This document shows, piece after piece, positions 16,577 through 25,810 of a DNA stretch of 64,000 nt (positions within the stretch are counted from its first letter, which is position 1; every line of letters begins with the position of its first letter). Source of the stretch: CAJBVG01 sp943371425. GTDB lineage: Bacteria; Bacteroidota; Bacteroidia; Sphingobacteriales; Sphingobacteriaceae. The notes under the pieces are model-generated. The model saw nothing but the letters and a program-made list of their open reading frames with translations. It had not been told where the DNA came from and searched no databases. The stretch spans positions 186,001 to 250,000 of the forward strand of contig CALRUR010000002.1 of the NCBI GenBank assembly GCA_943371425.1. The letters run 5' to 3'. The translations under genes were made by a program, and so were the position numbers.

Positions 16577-17878
16577 ATGGAAATAAAATTAGGCCTGAAA
16601 GAAAACTTAAATCAATTTATATTACTAATTATTGTAAACTCCTTTGTAGGTGGTATGGTAGGATTGGAGCGTTCCATTCTCCCTCAAATCGCAGAAGCCG
16701 AGTTTCACATTGCAGCTAAAACTGCTGTACTATCATTTATAGTTGTATTTGGTTTTGTAAAGGCAATTACAAATTATTATACAGGTGCATTGGCAAATAG
16801 ATTTGGCAGAAAAAACTTATTGACCATTGGTTGGTTCTTCGCTATCCCAGTACCCATTATACTAATGATGGCTCCCAATTGGAATTGGATCATTGCTGCA
16901 AATGTATTGTTAGGGATAAATCAAGGTTTAACATGGAGTAGTACTGTGGTAATGAAGATCGATTTGGTTGGAGAAAAAGACCGAGGGTTTGCAATGGGCT
17001 TAAATGAGTTTGCGGGGTACTTAGCGGTAGCGGTAGTTGCCTTTGCAACAGGAATGGTTGCAAGTGAATTTGGTTTGAGACCTTATCCGTTCTATATTGG
17101 AATAGTATTATCCTTTGCAGGTCTTTTAACTTCATGGTTTCTTGTTAAAGACACTAAACATCATGTAGCAAAGGAAGCATCGATCAGCGGTGTAGTTAAA
17201 TTAAAAAATGTTTTTTGGGATACTACTTTGTTTGATCGCAATCTTGGTTCTGTTACTCAAGCTGGTTTAATAAATAACCTTAATGATGGAATGGCTTGGG
17301 GTTTATTTCCGATACTTTTAGCACAAAAGAATTTCGCTATTTCAGAAATAGCAATTGTAACAGCTGTTTATCCTGCTGTTTGGGGTATTGGGCAATTATT
17401 CACTGGAAAAATGTCTGATTTATTCTGTAAAAAAAACATGCTGTTTTGGGGAATGTTTTTGCAGGGTGTTGCATTGTTGCTTTTTATATTTGCATCATCG
17501 TTTACACACTACATTATTTTAGCTTCTATTCTTGGATGGGGAACAGCAATGGTTTATCCAACATTCCTTTCCACAATAGCAGAAAATACAAATCCACACG
17601 ACCGCCCGAAAAGTTTAGGTGTGTTCCGTTTATGGCGTGATATGGGATACGCTATTGGAGCAATTCTTACAGGGATTATTGCAGATGCATTTGGAATCAA
17701 TGCATCTGTTATTGTAATCGGAGTTTTAACAGTGGCTTCTTCATTGATAATTCAAAATAGAATGCGTTGCAAATCAACTTCACCAAAACTTACAGATTGG
17801 CTTTTTAAAGGAAATAAACAAAATAAGAAACATGAAAACAACTATAACTCGTGCAGAACTGAAGCAATTGCGAATTAA
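16577..17878 (+). CDS. MFS transporter
   Basis: A 433-residue major facilitator protein with about 12 membrane helices and the motif-A loop GALANRFGRKN after helix 2, plus a second copy GKMSDLFCKKN between helices 8 and 9. GLNQ-like and GLNEFAGYLAV segments lie in helices 4-5. The substrate is unknown. It sits inside the metal/rhodanese cluster, and the last 47 bases overlap the next rhodanese gene, so it is likely co-expressed with it. Transport of a metal, arsenic or sulfur species is an inference. Confidence 0.88.
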   Translation: MEIKLGLKENLNQFILLIIVNSFVGGMVGLERSILPQIAEAEFHIAAKTAVLSFIVVFGFVKAITNYYTGALANRFGRKNLLTIGWFFAIPVPIILMMAPNWNWIIAANVLLGINQGLTWSSTVVMKIDLVGEKDRGFAMGLNEFAGYLAVAVVAFATGMVASEFGLRPYPFYIGIVLSFAGLLTSWFLVKDTKHHVAKEASISGVVKLKNVFWDTTLFDRNLGSVTQAGLINNLNDGMAWGLFPILLAQKNFAISEIAIVTAVYPAVWGIGQLFTGKMSDLFCKKNMLFWGMFLQGVALLLFIFASSFTHYIILASILGWGTAMVYPTFLSTIAENTNPHDRPKSLGVFRLWRDMGYAIGAILTGIIADAFGINASVIVIGVLTVASSLIIQNRMRCKSTSPKLTDWLFKGNKQNKKHENNYNSCRTEAIAN

Positions 17879-18134
17879 AAACAACATCATGGTTATTGAT
17901 GTAAGAGGAAAAGAGGAATACAACGAAAAACATATTCCCTTTGCAGGAAACTTACCGATAGAAATTATCGAAGCAGGAAACTTTATTCCTGAGCCAGGTA
18001 AAATAATTATTACGGCTTGTGGCAAAGGTGGTGGTCGCTCTGAAAGATCCGCAAAATATTTGAGAGAGAATAGTAATAACGAAGTGTACTTTTTAGAAGG
18101 TGGTACTTTTGGGTGGTTTGAAAACGAAAATTAA
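17832..18134 (+). CDS. Single-domain rhodanese
   Basis: A 100-residue cytoplasmic rhodanese (sulfurtransferase). It has the DVRGKEEYNEKHIPFA signature and the active-site loop TACGKGGGRSERSA with a single catalytic Cys, ending in FLEGGTFGW. It overlaps the MFS gene end by 47 bases in another frame. It is the third rhodanese within 3 kb, which points to persulfide or thiosulfate chemistry linked to the metal system. Confidence 0.9.
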   Translation: MKTTITRAELKQLRIKNNIMVIDVRGKEEYNEKHIPFAGNLPIEIIEAGNFIPEPGKIIITACGKGGGRSERSAKYLRENSNNEVYFLEGGTFGWFENEN

Positions 18135-18454
18135 TCATTAAAACTAAAAACTATGAAAATCTTAATTTAGTACTGTATGAAGAAAGGGGTACTTACTTTA
18201 CAAATTTGAACATTACTCTATTGGGTATTTTTTAAAATGATGTTTAAACACATTTTAAAGTATTTCATATTTTTAAAAATTTGTGAGGTTAATATATAAA
18301 ATAGAGTATAAAATATTGATAATCAATATTTTAAGTTATAAAGTGTAATTTAGTTATTCCTTAATGATTATTTTGTGGTTTATAAATGTAAATCTACTAA
18401 AGATTTTTTCTAAATTTAAAGCAATTTGTTATGACATAGTACGTTACTTTGTAA
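18135..18454. other. Intergenic promoter region with operator palindrome
   Basis: This 320-base gap contains no reading frame. It holds the palindrome AAAATATTGAT-A-ATCAATATTTT (18310-18332), whose right half is the 15-mer also found at 6423-6437. It also holds a near-consensus -7 box TTACTTTG (18444-18451), with TTTG at 18425-18428, just before the GTG start at 18455. Confidence 0.6.
18310..18332. promoter_or_regulatory. 23-bp operator-like palindrome upstream of the HYC_CC_PP gene
   Basis: A perfect 11-bp inverted repeat around one base. The core ATATTGA-N3-TCAATAT resembles operators of dimeric winged-helix repressors such as ArsR. Its right half recurs before the metal efflux operon. Confidence 0.5.
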
Positions 18455-18844
18455 GTGAGAAAACTGCTAATATTTATTTTTTTGTTTTTATACTTGATAC
18501 CAGTAATTGGTTTCAGTTATACACTTCATTATTGTGGTGGTGAAGTTTCATCTGTTTTGTTTTATACTTCCACAAGCGACAAATGTATTTGTGGAAGCAA
18601 TAAAATGAAAATATCTTGCTGTGAAGATAAAACAGTTTCTATTAAAATTGAAGACGAGCAAGTAAATACACAAAACAACATTATAACTTTCCCAAATCTA
18701 TTAGATATTGATGTTGATTTACCACAATCATTTAATCTTGAATATTATCATTTTCCTGTTTTAATTTTGGAAGATTACTTTCATCACCCACCTGATATTT
18801 TAAAACAACCCCTTTATATTCTAAACCAAGTTTTTCGCATTTGA
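18455..18844 (+). CDS. HYC_CC_PP family protein
   Basis: A 129-residue exported protein with signal peptide (RKLLIFIFLFLYLIPVIGFS) and the three short motifs that name the family: HYCGG at about residue 24, SCCED near residue 50 and HHPPD near residue 112. The Cys and His residues suggest metal binding in the envelope. The start is GTG, with a -7-like box ending only three bases earlier. It opens the second half of the metal cluster and is probably co-transcribed with the HMA-DUF3347 gene that begins 86 bases later. Confidence 0.85.
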   Translation: MRKLLIFIFLFLYLIPVIGFSYTLHYCGGEVSSVLFYTSTSDKCICGSNKMKISCCEDKTVSIKIEDEQVNTQNNIITFPNLLDIDVDLPQSFNLEYYHFPVLILEDYFHHPPDILKQPLYILNQVFRI

Positions 18845-18930
18845 TTTTTTGCTAAATCTTAAGTTTGTCGACATATATAATATGCATCGGCTTTTTTGTA
18901 TTCAAAAATTTCATTTTTTAAAAAAACTAA

Positions 18931-19800
18931 ATGTCAATTTTAAATAAAACATTAACGATGCTTTGCATTGCATCTACTTCGCTTACAAGTTGTGAAGCTC
19001 AGGTAAAAAATGCTAAAATAGAGAACGTAAAAATTTACGGTAACTGTGGAATGTGTGAAAAAACAATTGAAACAGCTGGAAACTTAAAGAATATAGTAAA
19101 GTTGGATTGGGACAAAGACACCAAATTGGCTGTCATATCTTATGATAGCACAAAAACAAATCAGGATGAAATCTTGAAACGAGTTGCACTAGCAGGTTAT
19201 GATAACGATAAATTTCTTGCACCTGATGATGTGTACAATAAACTTCAGGAATGTTGCCAGTATGAAAGATTAAACAAAAGTGCAATGGTTAAAACCAAAA
19301 CAATTGAAGACCATTCTTCACATTATCATGAAGCAACATCAAAGAAAGCAACGGAAACACAACAAGAAGTAAGTCAGCTAAAAGTGATTTTTGATTCCTA
19401 TTTCTTATTGAAAGATGCTTTGATAAAGTCGGATGGAAATTTAGCTTCAACAATTGCTAAAGATTTACTTTCAAATATTAATTCGGTAAAGATGGAAAAA
19501 CTCACTAACGAAGTTAATGTTGTATGGATGAAAGTTTTAAAGGATATGATCTTTGATGCTGAACATATTGAAGAGACCAAAGATACAGGACATCAACGAG
19601 ACCATTTCACTTCACTCTCAAAAAACATGTATGCTCTAATTAAAGTCGCTAAACAGAATGTTCCTATTTACTATCAAAACTGCCCAATGTATAATAATGG
19701 AAAAGGAGCTAATTGGTTGAGCAAAGAAAGTGTTATAAAAAACCCATATTATGGTGCTCAAATGCTAAGTTGTGGGAAAACGTTAGAAATAATTAAATAA
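18931..19800 (+). CDS. Lipoprotein with HMA-like domain and DUF3347 domain
   Basis: A 289-residue protein. A lipoprotein signal (SLTSC, Cys at residue 21) is followed by a heavy-metal-associated domain with GNCGMCEKTIE (residues ~37-47), a His-rich linker (DHSSHYHEA) and a C-terminal DUF3347 domain (residues ~145-285). That domain includes VIFDSYFLLKDALIKSD and the closing CPMYNNGKGANWLS with Cys and Met ligands. DUF3347 proteins accompany copper and heavy-metal efflux systems. It is likely a periplasmic metal-binding partner of the RND pump. Confidence 0.88.
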   Translation: MSILNKTLTMLCIASTSLTSCEAQVKNAKIENVKIYGNCGMCEKTIETAGNLKNIVKLDWDKDTKLAVISYDSTKTNQDEILKRVALAGYDNDKFLAPDDVYNKLQECCQYERLNKSAMVKTKTIEDHSSHYHEATSKKATETQQEVSQLKVIFDSYFLLKDALIKSDGNLASTIAKDLLSNINSVKMEKLTNEVNVVWMKVLKDMIFDAEHIEETKDTGHQRDHFTSLSKNMYALIKVAKQNVPIYYQNCPMYNNGKGANWLSKESVIKNPYYGAQMLSCGKTLEIIK

Positions 19801-19818
19801 ATTTCAAAAATTTAAAAG

Positions 19819-20877
19819 ATGAAAAATATATTTTTAAATGTAGTAATAATTACTGCAACAACTTTCGCATTCACCATTTCTTCATGTAATAAGAATGAGG
19901 TGCATCCTCCTGAACATACAATGTTGAACATCAATTATCCAGCATCATTTATTGTAAACGGTGCTTCTAACAATATTTCAGTCATAAAACTTTCTGACAA
20001 TACTGTTTCGGAAACAATCAGTTTGAATGGTGCAACATTCCCGCATCACATTTATATTAATCCATCAAAAACCAAGTTAGCTATTGCAATTACTGCAACC
20101 GATCTAAGTGGCGGACATGCAGGACATGTTGGAGTAACCGCTGGTTTAAAAGTTCAGATAGTTGATGCTGTAACTGGAATGATTGACAAAGAAATTGCAC
20201 TTTCAAAGATGCCACATAATGCAATTTTCAACAATTCAGGAACTGAATTATGGATTGGACAAATGGATACCATACAAAGTCAAGTCTTGGTTTACAAAAC
20301 ATCTGATTGGACACTTCAAAATACTATAAATGTAGGCAAAGGACTTTCAGAAGTGACTTTTTCAAACGATGGGACAATGGCATTTGCATGTAATACAATG
20401 GACGGAACGGTTAGTTTAATTGATGCAAATACAAAAATGATACATGCTACATTAAATGTTGGTATGGACCCAGTTGGTGCTTGGAGTGCAAGTAATGGGA
20501 AAATGTATGTCGATAACGAAATGAGTCAAACTATTTCAGAAATTTCTGTGTCGAATATGAGCGTTATTAGTACCATAAATTTAGGATTCAAACCTGGTTA
20601 TGTAGCTTACCATCCAACAAATGGGGAACTTTGGGTTTCTGATGCTACGAATGGGAAAGCTGTTTATTATACTTTAGTTGGCAATATGTGGACTTTGCGG
20701 GGAACGATCTCAACTGGTGCAGATGCACACGCAATTGCTTTTAGCAGTGATGGTACAAAAGCATATGTTACCAACCAAGGGGCTGGCAATGTTTCGGTTA
20801 TAGATGTTGCAACCCATACCGTTTCTCAAACAATTTCTGTTGGTTCAAAACCAAATGGCATAGTTATAAAGCAGTAA
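19819..20877 (+). CDS. YncE-like beta-propeller lipoprotein
   Basis: A 352-residue lipoprotein (TISSC, Cys at residue 23) built from repeated YVTN-type beta-propeller blades: NNISVIKLSDNTVSETISLN, DGTVSLIDANTKMIHATLNV and GNVSVIDVATHTVSQTISVG are three visible copies of the ~40-residue unit. It is probably a seven-bladed propeller in the envelope. Early residues HPPEHTM and the GGHAGHVG insert could bind metal. It follows the DUF3347 gene by 18 bases and directly abuts the AraC pseudogene. The precise role is unknown. Confidence 0.88.
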   Translation: MKNIFLNVVIITATTFAFTISSCNKNEVHPPEHTMLNINYPASFIVNGASNNISVIKLSDNTVSETISLNGATFPHHIYINPSKTKLAIAITATDLSGGHAGHVGVTAGLKVQIVDAVTGMIDKEIALSKMPHNAIFNNSGTELWIGQMDTIQSQVLVYKTSDWTLQNTINVGKGLSEVTFSNDGTMAFACNTMDGTVSLIDANTKMIHATLNVGMDPVGAWSASNGKMYVDNEMSQTISEISVSNMSVISTINLGFKPGYVAYHPTNGELWVSDATNGKAVYYTLVGNMWTLRGTISTGADAHAIAFSSDGTKAYVTNQGAGNVSVIDVATHTVSQTISVGSKPNGIVIKQ

Positions 20878-21438
20878 ATGCAATTATACATCAAAAATAT
20901 GGTGTGTAGTCGATGTAAATTAGTCGTTAAGTCTGAGTTAGAAAAACTTGGACTTAACCCTATTGCTGTTGAATTAGGCGAAGTAGAAATTCAAGAAAAT
21001 ACTATTGAAAATCAAAAAGAAAAATTGCTTATCAATTTACGATTGCTAAGATTTGATTTAATAGACGACAAAAAAAGTAAAACCATTGACAGAATAAAAA
21101 CGCTGATTATTGACTTAGTTCACAACAAAAATAATGAACTAAATATTAATATGTTGGAATATTTGTCATACCATTTATCTCAAGAATACAGCATATTGAG
21201 CAATCTGTTTTCAGAAGTAGAAAACACAACCATTGAAAAATATTTCATCAATCAAAAAATAGAAAAAGTAAAAGAACTGTTAATGTACGAAGAGCTTACA
21301 TTAAGTGAAATCGCGTACCAACTGAATTATAGTAGTGTAGGATATTTGAGTAATTAATTTTAAAAAATAACAGGATTTTCACCAACATTTTTTAAGCAAT
21401 TAAAGGATAAAAAGCGAAGGCAGATTGAAGACTTTTAA
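20878..21438 (+). pseudogene. AraC-family regulator interrupted by two in-frame stop codons
   Basis: The first 159 codons encode an AraC-type protein with an N-terminal metal-binding-like segment (IKNMVCSRCKLVVKSELEKL) and most of the C-terminal double HTH (KVKELLMYEELTLSEIAYQL, then NYSSVGYLSN). Then the frame reads TAA TTT TAA AAA where relatives have Gln-Phe-Lys-Lys. After that it continues in frame through KITGFSPTFFKQLKDKKRRQ to a natural stop at 21436-21438. Two nonsense changes (CAA to TAA, AAA to TAA) therefore remove the second recognition helix. The start ATG follows the upstream stop without a gap. It is likely a dead regulator. Confidence 0.85.
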
Positions 21439-21528
21439 ATATTACAATATAAAACAATAATTACACAAATTAAAAGACTATTTCATTCCGACATTTATAC
21501 CAAGAAAATTAACAAAACAAATCAGATA

Positions 21529-22242
21529 ATGGTACATAAATATCAAGTTACAGGAATGACCTGTTCAAGTTGCGAAGCAAAAGTAAAATCATCTTTATTA
21601 TTGTTAGATAATGTGGTAAGCGTTGAAGTTTCAAAAAATGAAAATTCAGCAACTATCACAATGGATAAGCATATTGCATTAGACATATTGCAAAAAGCCC
21701 TACCAGAAAAGTATAAAATTTCTGCCCTACATCACAACGAGATTGCTGAGCAAACAATAGGTTGGTTAGAAACATATAAACCAATTCTGTTTATCTTCTT
21801 TTACATCACTTTGGTAACAGTTTTAGTGCAACTTAGTAATAGTCATTTCGATGAAATGGTATGGATGCAACATTTTATGGCTGGTTTCTTTTTGGTATTT
21901 TCATTTTTCAAAATGCTCAACTTAAAACGTTTTGCCGAAGGTTATGTCATGTATGATGTATTGGCAAAGCGAATTCCTGCTTGGGCTTATGCATATGCTT
22001 TTGTTGAGTTAGGTTTAGCAGTTGCATATACCATTAATTTTAATCCGTTTATTACAAACTTAACTACTTTAATAGTGATGAGTATTAGCATTATTGGCGT
22101 TTTACAGAGTGTACTAAACAAAAAGAAAATCCAATGTGCTTGTTTGGGTGCTGTTTTCAATTTGCCAATGAGTACAGTTACCATTATTGAAGATGCATTG
22201 ATGATTGCTATGAGTAGTTTTATGTTATTGCATCATATCTAA
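21529..22242 (+). CDS. HMA domain fused to a MauE/DoxX-like membrane domain
   Basis: A 237-residue protein. Residues 1-65 form a heavy-metal-associated domain with the GMTCSSCEAKV metal loop. Residues ~85-237 hold four membrane helices with a CACLG motif (near residue 203) between helices 3 and 4, as in MauE-like redox membrane proteins. It probably binds and passes on metal ions or reduces thiols at the inner membrane. It is downstream of the broken AraC gene and 19 bases before the DUF2911 gene. Confidence 0.85.
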   Translation: MVHKYQVTGMTCSSCEAKVKSSLLLLDNVVSVEVSKNENSATITMDKHIALDILQKALPEKYKISALHHNEIAEQTIGWLETYKPILFIFFYITLVTVLVQLSNSHFDEMVWMQHFMAGFFLVFSFFKMLNLKRFAEGYVMYDVLAKRIPAWAYAYAFVELGLAVAYTINFNPFITNLTTLIVMSISIIGVLQSVLNKKKIQCACLGAVFNLPMSTVTIIEDALMIAMSSFMLLHHI

Positions 22243-22261
22243 CATTCTAAATAATTCAAAT

Positions 22262-22816
22262 ATGAAAAATATTTTGTTACTTCTTTTTGTGTTATTGTCA
22301 TTTCAAAGCTTTGCCCAACACGTAAATCATAATAAAAAAACAGACAGTACTGCAAAGCCAAAAAGTCCACGCATTGTGGCCATGACTATAGTAGGTAATA
22401 ACCATGTACATATTGATTATGGATCACCAAGTGTAAGGGGGCGTACCATTTGGAATGGATTAGTAGCTTATGGGCAAGTGTGGGCAACTGGTGCACACAA
22501 AGCCACCTGGATAGAATTTTCAGATGATGTTAAAATCGAATCACAAATTATTCCAAAAGGCAAATACGGATTCTTTACAATTCCAAACAAACAGGAGTGG
22601 ACGCTTATTCTAAGTAAAGATTGGGATATGCACTTAGCGGATAATTATAATTATAAAAATGATGTAATAAGACTCAAAGTAACGCCAAAGAAAACAGATT
22701 CACTAGTCGAATCGCTAACATTTGAAGTAAAAGCAATAGATGATAAAAAAGGTCAAATCATTTTCTCTTGGGAACATCTGAATATAACTTTTGAGTTTGT
22801 AAATACTAATTTTTGA
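22262..22816 (+). CDS. DUF2911 family secreted protein
   Basis: A 184-residue exported protein with a signal peptide (LLLLFVLLSFQSFAQ) and the DUF2911 core: IDYGSPSVRGRTIWNGLVAY, then WATGAHKATWIEFSDDV, then KGKYGFFTIPN and EWTLILSKDWDMH. The function is unknown. Members are common secreted proteins of Bacteroidota. It is four bases before the methyltransferase and within the metal operon. Confidence 0.9.
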   Translation: MKNILLLLFVLLSFQSFAQHVNHNKKTDSTAKPKSPRIVAMTIVGNNHVHIDYGSPSVRGRTIWNGLVAYGQVWATGAHKATWIEFSDDVKIESQIIPKGKYGFFTIPNKQEWTLILSKDWDMHLADNYNYKNDVIRLKVTPKKTDSLVESLTFEVKAIDDKKGQIIFSWEHLNITFEFVNTNF

Positions 22817-22820
22817 ATCA

Positions 22821-23471
22821 ATGGAACAAAAAAAATATACTCCAGCATTAGGTTACGATTTTTTAACAGCCTACTACGATATGGCAATAAAAATTACTAT
22901 GCCTGAAATGAAATTCAGAAGAATTTTGGTTGAAGAGATCAACCCGAAAGCGAATGAAAGAATTTTAGAATTTGGCTTTGGTACAGGTCAAAATTTGCTT
23001 TTGTTACATAAGGCAAATCCGAATACAAAATTAATAGGTTTAGATATTGATCCTAAAGTGAAAGCTATCGCCGAATATAAATTGGCAAAAAATAACATTG
23101 AAATCCCTTTACACTTATACGATGGACATGTTCTACCATTTGAAGACAATAGTTTTGAAACAATATACAGTTGCTTAGTCTTTCATCAATTAGATGCAGA
23201 AACAAAACTGAATAGCCTAAAAGAATTACATCGTGTTATAAAACCCAACGGGAAACTCATCATTGCCGATTGGGGTAAGGCACAAAATAAATTAATGCGA
23301 TTAACTTTTGGTATGGTTCAATTATTAGACGGTTTCAAAACTACCAACGATAATGTAAATGGATTGATGCCAACTTTTATTTCAAATGCAGGGTTTGAAG
23401 AAGTAACAATCACAAATTCTATCAATACATTAATTGGCACATTTTCTTATTTCACCTCATTTAAAAAATGA
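22821..23471 (+). CDS. Class I SAM-dependent methyltransferase
   Basis: A 216-residue cytoplasmic methyltransferase. Motif I is ILEFGFGTGQNLLLL (~48-62), followed by the acidic ribose-binding LIGLDIDP and the Methyltransf_11-like FEDNSFETIYSCLVFHQLD. The substrate is unknown; within a metal cluster it could act on a metalloid or on a quinone-like molecule, but the sequence does not tell. The multicopper oxidase gene starts 10 bases after its stop. Confidence 0.88.
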   Translation: MEQKKYTPALGYDFLTAYYDMAIKITMPEMKFRRILVEEINPKANERILEFGFGTGQNLLLLHKANPNTKLIGLDIDPKVKAIAEYKLAKNNIEIPLHLYDGHVLPFEDNSFETIYSCLVFHQLDAETKLNSLKELHRVIKPNGKLIIADWGKAQNKLMRLTFGMVQLLDGFKTTNDNVNGLMPTFISNAGFEEVTITNSINTLIGTFSYFTSFKK

Positions 23472-23481
23472 AATTTATCAA

Positions 23482-25731
23482 ATGGATTATAAAAAAACTT
23501 TTTATAAAAAAGTGTTGCCAATAGTTGGCTTGCTATTTTTAAACACAAATATCTTTGCTCAAAAAGTAGTGCGCTACGATCTATATGTAAAAGATACTTT
23601 AGTGAATTTTGCAGGGAAAGAGAAAAGAGCAATTGCTGTAAATGGACAAATACCAATGCCAACTTTAACTTTTACCGAAGGCGACACAGCAGAAATTTAT
23701 GTACATAATCGACTAAATGAAAGCACCTCACTTCATTGGCACGGCTTGTTCCTGCCAAATAAAGAAGATGGTGTGCCATACCTTACGCAAATGCCTATAA
23801 AACCAAATACAACACACGTTTATCGTTTTCCTATCATTCAAAACGGAACACATTGGTATCATTCGCATTCTGGTTTACAAGAACAAATTGGAATGTATGG
23901 GAACTTTGTGATGTTGAAAAGACAAAATAATCCAACATTTAGAAAAGGCATTGACGATTTACCAACTTTACCAATAGTGCTGAGCGAATGGACAAATATA
24001 AAGCCTGAGAACATTCACAGAATGTTACATAATGCTAACGATTACCCTGCACTAAAAAAAAATTCTGTTCAAAGTTATGGTGAAGCTATCAAAGCAGGAC
24101 ATTTCAAAACTAAACTCATAAATGAATGGAAACGAATGTTGGCGATGGATGTAAGCGATGTGTATTATGAAAAAATATTAATAAATGGGAAACCCAACAT
24201 AGACCTAACAACCATAGACGATAAAAAATTAAACGCTGGCGATAAAGTCCGCCTTAGAATTTCAAACGGTGGAGCATCGTCGTACTTTTGGCTCACTTAT
24301 GTGGGTGGAAGAATTACTGTAGTGGCCAACGATGGTAATGACGTTGAGCCAGTGGAAGTAGATAGGTTAATCATTGCAGTATCTGAAACCTATGATGTTA
24401 TTGTAACCATACCTGCAGAGAACAGAGCCTATGAATTTTTAGTAACAACCGAGGACCGAACCAATTCAGCCTCTTTATATATTGGAAATGGAATAAAACA
24501 ACTTCAATCGCCACTACCACGATTGAAATATTTTGAAGGAATGAAGATGATGAACGATATGATGAAAATGAATGGAAATCTTGATGACATGGGGATGCAT
24601 ATGAGCTTAAATCAAATGGATATGAATGTAGTAATGTATCCAGAAATTACAGGTGACTCAAAACCAAAACAAGCTAAAAATGACCCTAACCGTTACAATG
24701 CAAACACATTGGCTGATATTGTAACGTTAAATTATACAATGCTTAAATCGTCTACAAAAACCAAGCTTCCGAAAGATGCACCAGTAAGAGAATTACATTT
24801 TGAACTCTCAGGAAATATGAATCGTTATGTATGGAGTTTAGACAATAAAGTAGTTTCAGAAACCGACAAAATACTTATCAAAAAGGGGGAAAATATTAGA
24901 ATTGTTATTTACAATGGTTCAATGATGCGACACCCAATGCACTTACACGGTCACGATTTTAGATTGCTTAATAGTCAAGGCGAAAATTCTCCACTAAAAA
25001 ATATTGTTGATATAATGCCAATGGAAACAGACACGTTGGAATTTAACGCAAACATTGAAGGAGATTGGTTTTTTCATTGTCATATTTTATATCATATGAT
25101 GAGTGGAATGGGTAGAGTTTTTACTTATGAAAATCAAGCCTCCAATCCATTAATAGCAAATCCAAAACTGGCACAAAGAAAACTCTTTGCTGATGATAGA
25201 AAAACACATCTTATGATAGAAAACGACGTTGCCACAAATGGTAATGACGGAATGTTAATGCTTCAAAACACACGTTGGAGCATTGGTACAGAATGGCGTT
25301 TAGGTTATCACAACATACACGGTTATGAAACTGAGACACATATTGGAAGATTTATTGGAAAAATGCAATGGGTTATGCCATTTATTGGATTTGATTGGCG
25401 TTATAGAAAATTAGGGCTTAAAGAAATTGAAAAAAATCTATTTGGGCAAACTAACACTAAAGACAATAGAACTCAGATAAGTTTAGGAGTAAACTACACC
25501 TTGCCAATGCTTATAATTGCTCAAGTAGAAGTGTATCAGGACGGAAATATTCGCTTACAACTTATGAGAGAGGATATACCTGTTACTAAAAGAATTCGAT
25601 CAGGTTTTATGCTAAATACAGACCAGGAATTTATGGTTGATTTTAGTTATATTGTAAATAGAAATTTAGGATTAAGAACCCATTATGATAGCGATATGGG
25701 ATTTGGAATAGGATTAACTTTGAATTATTAA
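23482..25731 (+). CDS. Multicopper oxidase (CopA/CueO-like) fused to a CopB-like outer-membrane domain
   Basis: A 749-residue periplasmic copper oxidase. It has a signal peptide (VLPIVGLLFLNTNIFAQ), then three cupredoxin domains with all four copper motifs: LHWHGLFLP (~85), HWYHSHSG (~124), HPMHLHGHDF (~484) and HCHILYHMMSGM (~532), the last holding the type 1 copper ligands. A Met-rich insert (MKMMNDMMKMNGN and on, ~353-387) is typical of copper-resistance oxidases. Residues ~600-749 (WSIGTEWRLGYHNIHGYETE to the end) look like beta strands of a CopB-type protein. The ATG at 23482 is preferred; an upstream TTG lies inside the preceding gene. Confidence 0.92.
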   Translation: MDYKKTFYKKVLPIVGLLFLNTNIFAQKVVRYDLYVKDTLVNFAGKEKRAIAVNGQIPMPTLTFTEGDTAEIYVHNRLNESTSLHWHGLFLPNKEDGVPYLTQMPIKPNTTHVYRFPIIQNGTHWYHSHSGLQEQIGMYGNFVMLKRQNNPTFRKGIDDLPTLPIVLSEWTNIKPENIHRMLHNANDYPALKKNSVQSYGEAIKAGHFKTKLINEWKRMLAMDVSDVYYEKILINGKPNIDLTTIDDKKLNAGDKVRLRISNGGASSYFWLTYVGGRITVVANDGNDVEPVEVDRLIIAVSETYDVIVTIPAENRAYEFLVTTEDRTNSASLYIGNGIKQLQSPLPRLKYFEGMKMMNDMMKMNGNLDDMGMHMSLNQMDMNVVMYPEITGDSKPKQAKNDPNRYNANTLADIVTLNYTMLKSSTKTKLPKDAPVRELHFELSGNMNRYVWSLDNKVVSETDKILIKKGENIRIVIYNGSMMRHPMHLHGHDFRLLNSQGENSPLKNIVDIMPMETDTLEFNANIEGDWFFHCHILYHMMSGMGRVFTYENQASNPLIANPKLAQRKLFADDRKTHLMIENDVATNGNDGMLMLQNTRWSIGTEWRLGYHNIHGYETETHIGRFIGKMQWVMPFIGFDWRYRKLGLKEIEKNLFGQTNTKDNRTQISLGVNYTLPMLIIAQVEVYQDGNIRLQLMREDIPVTKRIRSGFMLNTDQEFMVDFSYIVNRNLGLRTHYDSDMGFGIGLTLNY

Positions 25732-25810
25732 AAAACTACAAAAAATGAATCCTTTAGAAAAATCTATAACAAATATTTAATTAAAGCTTAAAGAAAGGAG
25801 ATTGAAACAT

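Noticed and set aside
20878..21438. Programmed read-through or recoding of the AraC gene
   Set aside because: Two TAA codons within three codons and no recoding signal; simple nonsense decay is more likely.
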